Assembly (NCBI RefSeq): GCF_001423905.1
Contig: NZ_LMPQ01000001.1
Location: 675,829-739,828 of the forward strand
Source of the DNA: Frigoribacterium sp. Leaf186
GTDB lineage: Bacteria > Actinomycetota > Actinomycetes > Actinomycetales > Microbacteriaceae
DNA: 64,000 nucleotides
Direction: 5' to 3'
The position numbers were made by a program, and so were the translations under genes. Below the pieces are notes generated by a model. That model saw nothing but the letters and a program-made list of their open reading frames with translations. It did no database searches and had not been told where the DNA came from. Below, piece by piece: positions 17,771 to 26,133 of this stretch (position 1 is its first letter; every line of letters begins with the position of its first letter).

Positions 17771-18349
17771 CTACGCGATGGCGCGCTGCTTGAGCGTGAA
17801 GGTCAGCTTGCTCAGGTCGAGCGTGCCGCCCTGGCTGGCGGCGTCGGTGACGGTCGAGGGCAGCTCGACGACGAAGGTCACCACGGCCGAGGTGCTGCCG
17901 GCGGAGACGGGAGCGACGACGTAGCTGCCGGCCGTGCTGCCCGCGGTGACGCCCGAGGGCAGGGTCGAGCTGCCGGCGGCGGTCGAGACGGTGAGCGCGT
18001 TCGTCACGTACGGCTTCAGGCTGCCGGTGACCGACGTCGCGTCGTAGGTGAGGTCTGCCCGCAGGTCGGTGCCGGAGGCCACGATGGTGATCGGCTGCGT
18101 GAACTGCAGCTTGCTGCCGGGGACCACCTTGTAGGCCGCGACCTGGGCCGTGGTGAGGGCCGTGCTGCGGCCGTTCGTGACGTCGGTCCAGCTGCCGGCC
18201 GACGACTGGGTGAGCGACAGCGTGCCCGAGGCGACGCTCGAGGCGTTGACCTCGGTGCTGGCGTTCCAGAGGGCGAAGGTGCCGGCGCCTCCGAGGAGGA
18301 GGGCGATGCCGGCGGCACCGGCGACGGCACCCGTGACGAGCTTGTTCAT
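17771..18349 (-). CDS. Alternate-signal exported protein, proximal (putative major subunit)
   Basis: A 192-aa exported protein and the first gene of the locus. The start is the ATG at 18349 (MNKLVTGAVAG), since the signal peptide begins there; an upstream in-frame start would add an arginine-rich stretch. The signal ends GGAGTFALWNAS at 20-31, the SipW-type motif. The mature chain is very rich in Ser, Thr, Val and Ala, has no cysteine, and contains LTYDATSVTGSLKPYV, the pattern of a self-assembling beta fibre subunit. Position, size and the hairpin behind it suggest the most abundant product of the operon (inference). Confidence 0.82.
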   Translation of the reverse strand: MNKLVTGAVAGAAGIALLLGGAGTFALWNASTEVNASSVASGTLSLTQSSAGSWTDVTNGRSTALTTAQVAAYKVVPGSKLQFTQPITIVASGTDLRADLTYDATSVTGSLKPYVTNALTVSTAAGSSTLPSGVTAGSTAGSYVVAPVSAGSTSAVVTFVVELPSTVTDAASQGGTLDLSKLTFTLKQRAIA

Positions 18350-18739
18350 GGTCGGTCCTGTTCCGCGCGCCGGGGCGCGCTCGAGCACCGCCGTGCGCCG
18401 TCGGTCGGGTCGACGTCGGGGTGGCGCACGGCGTTGCAGGGCTGTCGGCTCCGGGTCGGGCGGCCGATCGGTGTCGTCGGGCGCCGGGCTCTCGAGGAGT
18501 TCGGGTCCATCGGGCGGGCAGGCCGCGACGACGTGTCCGACATTACGCGGTCCCCCAAAGTGCCGACAGGTTTTCTATGCATTTGCATGCACCCAGTTGG
18601 GGGGACAAAACGGACCGCGGCGTCTGTCGGCGTTGATGCGGACGACCATCCGTCCCCCGACGGCCCGGTTCGGCGGCCCGACCCGCCCTCGACGGCCCGG
18701 CCCGGGACCGGCCGCGCCAGACCGGGTACGGTCGACAGC
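18350..18739. promoter_or_regulatory. Divergent control region between the SipW operon and glgE
   Basis: 390 bp without a gene. 18350-18539 is a GC-rich leader for the exported-protein operon. A TAATGT box on the minus strand (18540-18545) is a reasonable -10. Just upstream lies an AT-rich island with nested inverted repeats: outer GTCCCCC (18550-18556) with GGGGGAC (18600-18606), and inner ATGCA (18577-18581) with TGCAT (18584-18588). This is the least GC-rich stretch of the area and looks like a regulator binding site. 18613-18726 holds nothing recognisable ahead of glgE. Confidence 0.55.
18727..18732 (+). promoter_or_regulatory. Putative -10 box of glgE (leaderless)
   Basis: TACGGT ends 7 nt before the GTG at 18740, which has no SD. 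This box supports that GTG as the true start. Confidence 0.45.
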
Positions 18740-20740
18740 GTGGCGACAGCATACGAACCCAGAGTCGGGCGGATCCCCATCACGGGACTCACCCCGACGA
18801 CCCCCGACCGCGTGTTCCCGACGAAGGCCTTCTCCGGCGAGGTGGTCACCTTCGGGGCGACCGTCTTCCGCGAGGGTCACGACCTGATCGGAGCCGACCT
18901 CGTCACGACCGATCCCGAGGGGGTCGAGGCCCGGCACCGCATGGTCGCCGGCATCCCCGGCACCGACCGGTGGACGGCCCAGGTGCAGCTCGAGGCCGAG
19001 GGCGACTGGACGTGGCAGGTCGAGGCGTACACCGACGACTGGGCCACCTGGCTGCACGCCGCCGAGATCAAGGTGCCCGCCGGGCTCGACGTCGAGGTCA
19101 CCTTCGCCCTCGGCAGCCGGTTGCTGACCGACGCCGTGGCCGACCACCCCGACACGACGCTCATCCGCGACGCGGCCAAGGCGCTCTCGAACGCCGCGCT
19201 CTCCCCCGCCGCGCGCCTCCGGGTCGCGACCGACCCGCGCCTCGCCGCCGTCCTCGCGGTCACCCCGCTGGCCAGCCTGGTCACCCGCAGCGCCCCCGAG
19301 GCCCTGCGCGTCGAGCGCAGCCGCGCCGGCCTCGGCAGCTGGTACGAGTTCTTCCCGCGCAGCGAGGGCGCGCGCAAGCAGGCCGACGGCACCTGGAAGA
19401 GCGGCACGTTCCGCACGGCCGCCCGTCGACTGCCCTCGATCGCCCGCATGGGCTTCGACGTCGTGTACATCCCGCCGGTGCACCCCATCGGCACGACGTT
19501 CCGCAAGGGGCCGAACAACACGCTGACCGCCGGGCCCGAAGACCCCGGGTCGCCGTACGCCATCGGTTCGCCCGACGGCGGGCACGACGCCGTGCACCCC
19601 GACCTCGGCACGGTCGCCGACTTCCGCTGGTTCGTCGACGCCGCCAAGAACGCCGGCCTCGAGCTCGCACTCGACCTGGCCCTGCAGTGCTCGCCCGACC
19701 ACCCCTGGGTCACCGAGCACCCCGAGTGGTTCACGACGCTGCCCGACGGCACGATCGCCTACGCCGAGAACCCGCCGAAGAAGTACCAGGACATCTACCC
19801 CCTGAACTTCGACAACGACTACGAGGGCGTCAGCCGCGAGGTGCTGCGCATCGTGCGGCACTGGATCGAGCTCGGCGTCACGATCTTCCGCGTCGACAAC
19901 CCGCACACCAAGCCGGTGCGCTTCTGGGAGTGGCTGCTGCACGAGATCCGCAGCACGAACCCCGAGGTCGTCTTCTTGTCGGAAGCCTTCACCAAGCCGG
20001 CCATGATGCAGGCGCTCGCCCAGGTGGGGTTCCACCAGTCGTACACGTACTTCACCTGGCGCAACGAGAAGTGGGAGCTCGAGGAGTACCTCCACGAGCT
20101 GTCGAAGGAGACCAGCGCCTGGTTGCGCCCGAACCTCTTCGTCAACACGCACGACATCCTCACGCCCTACCTGCAGTTCGGCGGTCCCGCGGCGTACAAG
20201 ATCCGCGCCGCGATCGCCGCGACGGCGTCGCCGACCTGGGGCGTCTACTCGGGCTACGAGCTCTTCGAGGACGTGGCCCGACCCGGCAGCGAAGAGAACA
20301 TCGACAACGAGAAGTACGAGTTCAAGCCGCGCGACTGGGCCGCCGCCGAAGAGGCCGGGGCGTCGCTGGCGCCGTACCTCACGCAGCTCAACCGCATCCG
20401 CGCCTCGCACCCGGCGCTGCGCCAGCTGCGCAACCTCGAGATCCACTCGAGCGACGACGAGTCGATCCTGGTCTTCTCCAAGTACCTGTCGCGGGCGCAC
20501 ACCCGTAGCGGTCGCGCCGACGGCATCATCGTCGTCGCCAACGTCGACCCGCACTCGGCGCGCGAGACCACCGTCCACCTCGACGTGACGAAGTTCGGGC
20601 TGCAGCCCGGCGGCACCTACACCGTGCGCGACCTCATCACCGGTCAGTCGTGGACCTGGGGCGACGACAACTACGTCCGACTGGACGCCTTCGTCGAACC
20701 GGTGCACGTCCTCTCCGTCGACCTCAACCGAGCCCCGTAG
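18740..20740 (+). CDS. glgE: Alpha-1,4-glucan:maltose-1-phosphate maltosyltransferase GlgE
   Basis: GlgE transfers maltosyl units from maltose-1-phosphate to the non-reducing end of alpha-glucan, a route known from Mycobacterium and Streptomyces. The 666-aa product has the N-terminal beta and helical domains followed by a GH13_3 barrel. Catalytic residues fit the family: nucleophile D386 ([11 protein letters not shown]), acid/base E415 (FLSEAFT) and D472 (NTHDILTPY). The hallmark [15 protein letters not shown] is present. The frame stays open far upstream, but homology begins at the GTG at 18740. glgB follows after 10 bp. The genes that make the substrate (treS, pep2 or glgM) are not in the window. 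Confidence 0.96.
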   Translation: MATAYEPRVGRIPITGLTPTTPDRVFPTKAFSGEVVTFGATVFREGHDLIGADLVTTDPEGVEARHRMVAGIPGTDRWTAQVQLEAEGDWTWQVEAYTDDWATWLHAAEIKVPAGLDVEVTFALGSRLLTDAVADHPDTTLIRDAAKALSNAALSPAARLRVATDPRLAAVLAVTPLASLVTRSAPEALRVERSRAGLGSWYEFFPRSEGARKQADGTWKSGTFRTAARRLPSIARMGFDVVYIPPVHPIGTTFRKGPNNTLTAGPEDPGSPYAIGSPDGGHDAVHPDLGTVADFRWFVDAAKNAGLELALDLALQCSPDHPWVTEHPEWFTTLPDGTIAYAENPPKKYQDIYPLNFDNDYEGVSREVLRIVRHWIELGVTIFRVDNPHTKPVRFWEWLLHEIRSTNPEVVFLSEAFTKPAMMQALAQVGFHQSYTYFTWRNEKWELEEYLHELSKETSAWLRPNLFVNTHDILTPYLQFGGPAAYKIRAAIAATASPTWGVYSGYELFEDVARPGSEENIDNEKYEFKPRDWAAAEEAGASLAPYLTQLNRIRASHPALRQLRNLEIHSSDDESILVFSKYLSRAHTRSGRADGIIVVANVDPHSARETTVHLDVTKFGLQPGGTYTVRDLITGQSWTWGDDNYVRLDAFVEPVHVLSVDLNRAP

Positions 20741-20750
20741 GAGCGACCCG

Positions 20751-23009
20751 ATGACCACCACTCCCCCGACCGAGCCCGACGCGACCCCGGCGGTCGAGCC
20801 CGACACGACCCCGGCGATCGAGCCCGACGCGACGTCGGCCCCCGCGGCCGAGCCCGACACGACCTTCGCCCTGGGCGACGACGAGGTCCACGCGGCCGCC
20901 GCCGGCACCCACGACCACCCGCACGCCGTCCTCGGCGCGCACCCCCGCGGCGGTCGGACCGCCGTCCGCGTCGTCCGACCGCTGGCCGACACGGTCACGG
21001 TGACCGGCGCCTCCGGGTCGTCGTTCGCCCTCGAGCACGTCGCGCACGGCCTCTGGCAGGGCGTCACGAGCGAGCCCCTCGGTGCCTACACGGTCGAGGC
21101 GACCTACCAAGGAGGCGCGGCGTGGGTCTCCGACGACCCTTACCGCTTCGCGCCCACCGTCACCGAGTTCGACCTCTACCTCTTCGGCGAGGGACGTCAC
21201 GAGCAGCTCTGGAAGATGCTCGGCAGCCACGTGCGCGAGCACGAGGGTGTCACCGGCACCTCCTTCGCCGTCTGGGCGCCGCACGCGCGTGCCGTCCGTG
21301 TGAAGGGCGACCTCAACGGCTGGAACGGCGAGCGACACGCGATGCGTCGACTCGACGGCAACGGCATCTGGGAGCTCTTCGTGCCCGGCGTCGACGGCGG
21401 CGTCTACAAGTACGAGATCCTCACCCCCGACGACGTCTGGGTCGAGCGGGCCGACCCGATGGCGCGCACCTCCGAGGTGCCGCCGCTGACCGGCTCGGTC
21501 ATCACGAAGGCCGCACACGCCTGGTCGGACGACGCGTGGATGACCTCCCGCGCCGAGAACGACGTGCACCAGGGGCCGATGAGCGTCTACGAGCTGCACG
21601 TCGGCTCGTGGCGCCCCGGCCTCTCGTACCGTGAGCTCGCCGACCAGCTGATCGAGTACGTCGGCGACCTGGGCTTCACCCACGTCGAGTTCATGCCGCT
21701 CGCCGAGCACCCCTTCGGCGGCTCGTGGGGTTACCAGGTGACCGGCTACTACGCCGTGACCAGCCGGTTCGGCAGCCCCGACGACCTGCGGTACCTGATC
21801 GACCGGCTGCACCAGGCCGGCATCGGCGTCATCATGGACTGGGTGCCCGGGCACTTCCCGAAAGACGAGTGGGCGCTCGCGAAGTTCGACGGCCAGGCCG
21901 TCTACGAGCACTCCGACCCGCGTCGCGGCGAGCAGCCCGACTGGGGCACCCTGGTGTTCAACTTCGGCGACTCGCAGGTGCGGAACTTCCTCGTCGCGAA
22001 CGCCCTCTACTGGCTCGAAGAGTTCCACATCGACGGGCTGCGCGTCGACGCCGTCGCCTCGATGCTCTACCTCGACTACAGCCGCAACGAGGGCGAGTGG
22101 CTGCCGAACGAACACGGTGGACGCGAGAACCTCGAGGCGATCAGCTTCTTGCAAGAGGCGAACGCGACGGCGTACAAGCGTCACCCGGGCATCGTCATGA
22201 TCGCCGAAGAGAGCACGAGCTGGCCCGGCGTCACCCGCCCGACCAGCGAGGGCGGCCTCGGCTTCGGCGTCAAGTGGAACATGGGCTGGATGCACGACAC
22301 GCTCGACTACGTCGAGAAGGACCCCCTGTACCGCGCGTACCACCACGGCGAGATCACGTTCTCGTTCGTCTACGCGTTCAGCGAGAACTTCATGCTGCCG
22401 ATCAGCCACGACGAGGTCGTGCACGGCAAGGGGTCGTTGCTGACCAAGATGCCCGGCGACCAGTGGCAGAAGCTCGCCAACCTGCGCGCCTACCTCGCCT
22501 ACATGTGGGGTCACCCCGGCAAGCAGCTGCTCTTCATGGGCAGCGAGTTCGGGCAGCCCAGCGAGTGGAGCGAAGAGCGAGGGCTCGACTGGTGGATCCT
22601 CGACCAGCCCGTCCACCAGGGGCTGCACGGCCTCGTCGCGCGCCTCAACGAGGTCTACCGCGACGAACCCGCGCTCTGGGCGCACGACTTCGACACCGAG
22701 GGCTTCGAGTGGATCGAGGGCGGCGCCGCCGAGCACAGCGTCGTGGCGTTCCTCCGCAAGTCGGGCACGGGTGAGTCCGTCGCCGTCTTCGCCAACTTCT
22801 CGGGACAGCCCGTGCGGATGCGCTTCGGCCTGCCCGAGGCAGGTCGGTGGGACGAGATCCTCAACACCGACGCCGAGGTCTACGGCGGCTCGGGCGTGGG
22901 CAACTTCGGTGGCGTGACCGCGACCGACGAGCCGTGGGCGGGCCGCCCCGCCGCGGCCGACGTCCAGCTGCCGCCCCTCGGCGTCGTCTGGCTCAAGCTG
23001 AACCGCTGA
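20751..23009 (+). CDS. glgB: 1,4-alpha-glucan branching enzyme GlgB
   Basis: GlgB introduces alpha-1,6 branches into linear glucan made by GlgE. The 752-aa product starts with about 40 residues of imperfect EPD(A/T)TPA repeats, then an N-terminal N1/CBM48 pair and a GH13_9 barrel. The catalytic residues are D433 (GLRVDAVAS), E486 (MIAEEST) and D554 ([12 protein letters not shown]). The ATG at 20751 has a GGAGCGA-type SD and lies 10 bp after glgE, so the two are co-transcribed. The low-complexity N-terminus is likely a disordered linker. Confidence 0.97.
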   Translation: MTTTPPTEPDATPAVEPDTTPAIEPDATSAPAAEPDTTFALGDDEVHAAAAGTHDHPHAVLGAHPRGGRTAVRVVRPLADTVTVTGASGSSFALEHVAHGLWQGVTSEPLGAYTVEATYQGGAAWVSDDPYRFAPTVTEFDLYLFGEGRHEQLWKMLGSHVREHEGVTGTSFAVWAPHARAVRVKGDLNGWNGERHAMRRLDGNGIWELFVPGVDGGVYKYEILTPDDVWVERADPMARTSEVPPLTGSVITKAAHAWSDDAWMTSRAENDVHQGPMSVYELHVGSWRPGLSYRELADQLIEYVGDLGFTHVEFMPLAEHPFGGSWGYQVTGYYAVTSRFGSPDDLRYLIDRLHQAGIGVIMDWVPGHFPKDEWALAKFDGQAVYEHSDPRRGEQPDWGTLVFNFGDSQVRNFLVANALYWLEEFHIDGLRVDAVASMLYLDYSRNEGEWLPNEHGGRENLEAISFLQEANATAYKRHPGIVMIAEESTSWPGVTRPTSEGGLGFGVKWNMGWMHDTLDYVEKDPLYRAYHHGEITFSFVYAFSENFMLPISHDEVVHGKGSLLTKMPGDQWQKLANLRAYLAYMWGHPGKQLLFMGSEFGQPSEWSEERGLDWWILDQPVHQGLHGLVARLNEVYRDEPALWAHDFDTEGFEWIEGGAAEHSVVAFLRKSGTGESVAVFANFSGQPVRMRFGLPEAGRWDEILNTDAEVYGGSGVGNFGGVTATDEPWAGRPAAADVQLPPLGVVWLKLNR

Positions 23010-23022
23010 GTCGACCCCGCAC

Positions 23023-23073
23023 CACCACACGACCCCCGCGACCCGTCAGGGCCGCGGGGGTCGCGTCGTGGTG
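23023..23073 (+). terminator. Terminator after glgB
   Basis: An 11-bp core stem (CGACCCCCGCG, 23030-23040, with 23053-23063) extended by CACCAC/GTGGTG with a bulge. It sits between convergent glgB and the thioredoxin gene and may serve both. No poly-T tract. Confidence 0.7.
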
Positions 23074-23103
23074 AGGTCGCGTCGTGACCGCAGGAGGCGC
23101 GGG

Positions 23104-24096
23104 TCAGTACAGCAGCATCGCCAGACGACGCCGGGCGGCCGCCACCCGAGGGTCGTCCACCCCGACGATCTCGAAGTACTCGAGCAGGCGGGCCCTGGCC
23201 ACGTCGCGCCCCTGGGAGTCGAGCGACGGGAAGACGGTCAGCACCCGGTCGAAGGCGTCGTCGATGTGTCCGCCGCTGAGGTCGAGGTCGGCGACGTCGA
23301 GCTGGGCGTCGACGTCGGTCGGTGCCGAGGCGGCCGCCGCCCGGACGTCGGCGAGCGACGCACCCTGCAGGCGTTCGAGCAACGACACCTGGGCGAGGCC
23401 GGCGACCGCGAGCTGGTCGCGGGGGTCTTGGGCGATGGCCGTCTTGTACGCGGTGATCGCCGCGGCGTAGTCGCCCCGGTCGATCGCGTCGTAGGCGTCC
23501 TGGTGGTGCGGCGGCAGCGGCTCGGGCTCCGGCTCGACGTCGTCCGCCTCGCCGACGGGAGCGCCGTCGACGACCGCGGTGCCCGTGACGCCGTTCTGTG
23601 CCGCGAGCTCGAGCACCTGCTCGAAGACGTCACGGACCTGGGCCTCGGGCAGCGCTCCGACGAAGAGCTGGACGGGGCGGCCGCCGATGACCGCGGCGAC
23701 GGCCGGGATCGACTGCGCCTGGAAGGCCTGGGTCAGCTGGGGGTTGGCGTCGACGTCGACCTTGACGAGCAGCAGGCGGCCCGCGTACTCGCCCACGAGC
23801 TTGTCGAGCACCGGCGAGAGCTGCTTGCACGGGCCGCACCACTCGGCCCAGAGGTCGACGATCACCGGGACGGTGTTGCTGATCTCGAGCACCTGGGTGA
23901 AGGTGGCGTCCGTCGCGTCGAGCACGAGACCCGGCACCGCGACCTGACCGGAGGCGGCTCCGCCACCCGCGCCTCCTGCGGTCGGGGCCTCGGGGGCCTC
24001 GCCCGAGGGCGCGGCGGGGGCCGGCGGGCGGTTGACGAGCGACGAGAGGTCGACCGCGCCACGGAGGCCGGCGGGGACGGGGGGAAGGTTGGTCAT
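23104..24096 (-). CDS. Thioredoxin-domain / TPR protein (YbbN-like)
   Basis: A 330-aa cytoplasmic protein with a proline/glycine-rich N-terminal region (1-55), a thioredoxin domain (about 58-165) with the active site WCGPC at 86-90, and a C-terminal TPR-like region (about 195-330). The layout matches E. coli YbbN/CnoX, a redox-sensitive holdase; the family's cysteine pattern varies and here a full CxxC is kept, so disulfide reductase activity is possible. The ATG at 24096 overlaps the stop of the upstream membrane protein (ATGA). A GGAGGCGCG copy lies 3 bp beyond its stop and another inside it (23968). Confidence 0.9.
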   Translation of the reverse strand: MTNLPPVPAGLRGAVDLSSLVNRPPAPAAPSGEAPEAPTAGGAGGGAASGQVAVPGLVLDATDATFTQVLEISNTVPVIVDLWAEWCGPCKQLSPVLDKLVGEYAGRLLLVKVDVDANPQLTQAFQAQSIPAVAAVIGGRPVQLFVGALPEAQVRDVFEQVLELAAQNGVTGTAVVDGAPVGEADDVEPEPEPLPPHHQDAYDAIDRGDYAAAITAYKTAIAQDPRDQLAVAGLAQVSLLERLQGASLADVRAAAASAPTDVDAQLDVADLDLSGGHIDDAFDRVLTVFPSLDSQGRDVARARLLEYFEIVGVDDPRVAAARRRLAMLLY

Positions 24097-25895
24097 GGCA
24101 GCTCCTTGGCAGAGATGAGGGCCTGGCTGAATCCGAGCAGGACGATCGGGTCGTCGCTGCCCACGGGCGGGACGGAGAAGAGCAGCTCGACGCCGTAGGT
24201 CGCCTCGATGCCCTTCGACGACTCGTCGAGGCCGAGCAGGGTCTTGACCGTGCCCTCGGGGTTCACCTTGGCCCCGGTGGCCGTCGGCTTGACGGTCTCG
24301 ATCTCGTTGAGCGCCACCGAGACGATGGCCCCGGCGTCGTTCGTCGCGAACGCGACAGGGGTCTCGTCGTCGGGTTGCGAGGCGTAGTCGATCGACGCGG
24401 TGGTGGGCAGGGCCGCCCGCTTGGCGTCTTTGTACGTCTTGCCGATCTTCTCGCGCAGGGTGTCGCCGTCGCCCTGGAACTGCGCGGCGTACTGGCTCTC
24501 GTCGCCGTTGCGCAGGATGTCGCCGTACGCCTCGGCCAGCTGGTCGGGCTGCAGCTTCAGCAGCTTGACGTCGGGCGAGAGCCGGGCGGCGCCGACCGAG
24601 GCGGGCGCCACCGTGAGCGGCGTCTGCGTCTGCAGGCTGACGGCGTACTCGACCTTGTACGGGTCGCGCGCCGTGGCCTGCTCGAGGGTCAGCGCGACCG
24701 GCGCCACGCTCTCGTCGGCGTCCTGGACGACGACGAACGCCGACCGGGGCCACGAGTCGGCCTGCTGCGGCAGCGTGAGCGTGACGGTGCCGGAGGGGAT
24801 CGCCAGGGGGGCGGCCGCGGCCGCGTCCTTCGACCGGATGGCGTAGTTGGCCTGACGCTGTTCGAGCGCGGGGCCCGTGAAGCGCGTCGCGGCGAGGTCG
24901 CCGTCCAACGAGGCGTCGGCCTCGGTGGCGGTCGCCGAGATGCGCTCGACGATGCGTTTCGCCTGGGCCACGCTGATGACCGGCGGCTGCAGCGCACTGC
25001 CCTGGTCGCCGCCACCCGTGCCGTCGGTCGACGTGGGCGTCGGGGTCGGGGTGGACGAGTCGGAGCCCCCGGCCGGAGCCTGCTGCGGCCAGTAGTCGGC
25101 CGTGCACGCCGAGAGGGCGAGCGACGACACGAGGACGATCGGTGCGACGGCCACGAGACGACGGATGCCGCGGGGACGACCTCGGGCGGGCGCGATCGTC
25201 TCGGTGCCCTGGGCGTCGAGGGCCCGGACGGCCTTGCGGCCGGCCCGACGAGAGAGCCGGGGGCGCTTGCCGTCGCCCGACCGGCGACGTGGGCCGCGGG
25301 TGCGGCGGTGGTGGAGGATCGCCCAGACGTAGAGCCCGATGCCGATCAGCAGCACCACGAGACCGCCGACGATCAGCGGACCCGCGAGGGGCGTCGCGGT
25401 CGAGAGCGGCCAGGTGACGCGGACGTCGGAGGGTGCGGGCTGTGTGCCGTCCGACACGACGACGAGCGACACGTCGTCGGGGGCGTCGAGCGAGAACGTC
25501 AACTGCGAGCCCGAGTACTGGTCGAACCAGAGGTCGGAGTCGGTCGGGTCGGGAACCTCGGTGCTGTCGCCCGAGACCGTGCGGCTGACGAGGCCGCCCG
25601 TGGCCTCGTCGTACTCGACCTCGTTGTAGGTCGCGTCACCGACCCAGCCCAGCACGTCGGAGGTGCGGCCGTAGGCGGCGAAGGCCGTGTCGCCACCGGA
25701 CACCGACACGGTCTGGCGGCCGTCGTGACCGTGCAGCGCGGAGGCGGGGACGACCGTGACGGTCGCGTCGGAGTCGGAGGTGTCGACCTGGGACGACACG
25801 CTCGGCGGGGGTGCGAAGACGGTGCGCTGGGCGAAACCCAACGCGACCATCACCGCCGCCAGGACGACGACGACGACTGCCACGATGAAACGCAC
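24093..25895 (-). CDS. Membrane protein with an internal lipobox, function unknown
   Basis: I do not recognise the family. The start is the GTG at 25895, which has a strong SD (GGAGGGAGAG); upstream in-frame ATGs lack one. The 600-aa product has a helix at 3-22, an extracellular region at about 28-168, a helix at 172-194, a very basic cytoplasmic stretch at 197-245, and then a second signal-like segment RRLVAVAPIVLVSSLALSAC at 245-264. That segment ends in a textbook lipobox (LSAC, Cys264) and is followed by a Ser/Thr/Pro linker and an extracellular domain at about 300-600. It looks like a membrane protein and a lipoprotein joined in one chain. It is coupled to the thioredoxin/TPR gene downstream and divergent from the coiled-coil gene. 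Confidence 0.8.
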   Translation of the reverse strand: MRFIVAVVVVVLAAVMVALGFAQRTVFAPPPSVSSQVDTSDSDATVTVVPASALHGHDGRQTVSVSGGDTAFAAYGRTSDVLGWVGDATYNEVEYDEATGGLVSRTVSGDSTEVPDPTDSDLWFDQYSGSQLTFSLDAPDDVSLVVVSDGTQPAPSDVRVTWPLSTATPLAGPLIVGGLVVLLIGIGLYVWAILHHRRTRGPRRRSGDGKRPRLSRRAGRKAVRALDAQGTETIAPARGRPRGIRRLVAVAPIVLVSSLALSACTADYWPQQAPAGGSDSSTPTPTPTSTDGTGGGDQGSALQPPVISVAQAKRIVERISATATEADASLDGDLAATRFTGPALEQRQANYAIRSKDAAAAAPLAIPSGTVTLTLPQQADSWPRSAFVVVQDADESVAPVALTLEQATARDPYKVEYAVSLQTQTPLTVAPASVGAARLSPDVKLLKLQPDQLAEAYGDILRNGDESQYAAQFQGDGDTLREKIGKTYKDAKRAALPTTASIDYASQPDDETPVAFATNDAGAIVSVALNEIETVKPTATGAKVNPEGTVKTLLGLDESSKGIEATYGVELLFSVPPVGSDDPIVLLGFSQALISAKELP

Positions 25896-26000
25896 GTTTC
25901 TCTCCCTCCGAGCCACCATCCCGGTCGGGGCGCCAGGAACCGTCGTGGTCGACGACGAGCCTCGCACGAGCCTGGCCGGGAGGCCGGGCGCGGCAGCAGA

Positions 26001-26006
26001 ATTTAA
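26001..26006 (-). promoter_or_regulatory. Possible -10 box for the internal-lipobox gene
   Basis: TTAAAT on the minus strand in an AT-richer patch about 105 bp before the GTG at 25895. The -35 is not clear. Confidence 0.3.
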
Positions 26007-26078
26007 GACGACTCAGCGTATCCGACGAGGCTGAGAGGCGCCTAACCCGCAGGTCGGCGTCCGCCGAGGGGCTCGCAC

Positions 26079-26084
26079 TAGCAT
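26079..26084 (+). promoter_or_regulatory. Putative -10 box of the coiled-coil gene
   Basis: TAGCAT, the same hexamer as the proposed rpsB -10 (36444-36449), about 50 bp before the GTG at 26134. The gene has its own SD (GAAGGAG), so this transcript would carry a leader. Confidence 0.35.
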
Positions 26085-26133
26085 CGTGTCTCGGACCGCG
26101 CCCCGGTCCGGACCCTGCACCGAAGGAGACACC

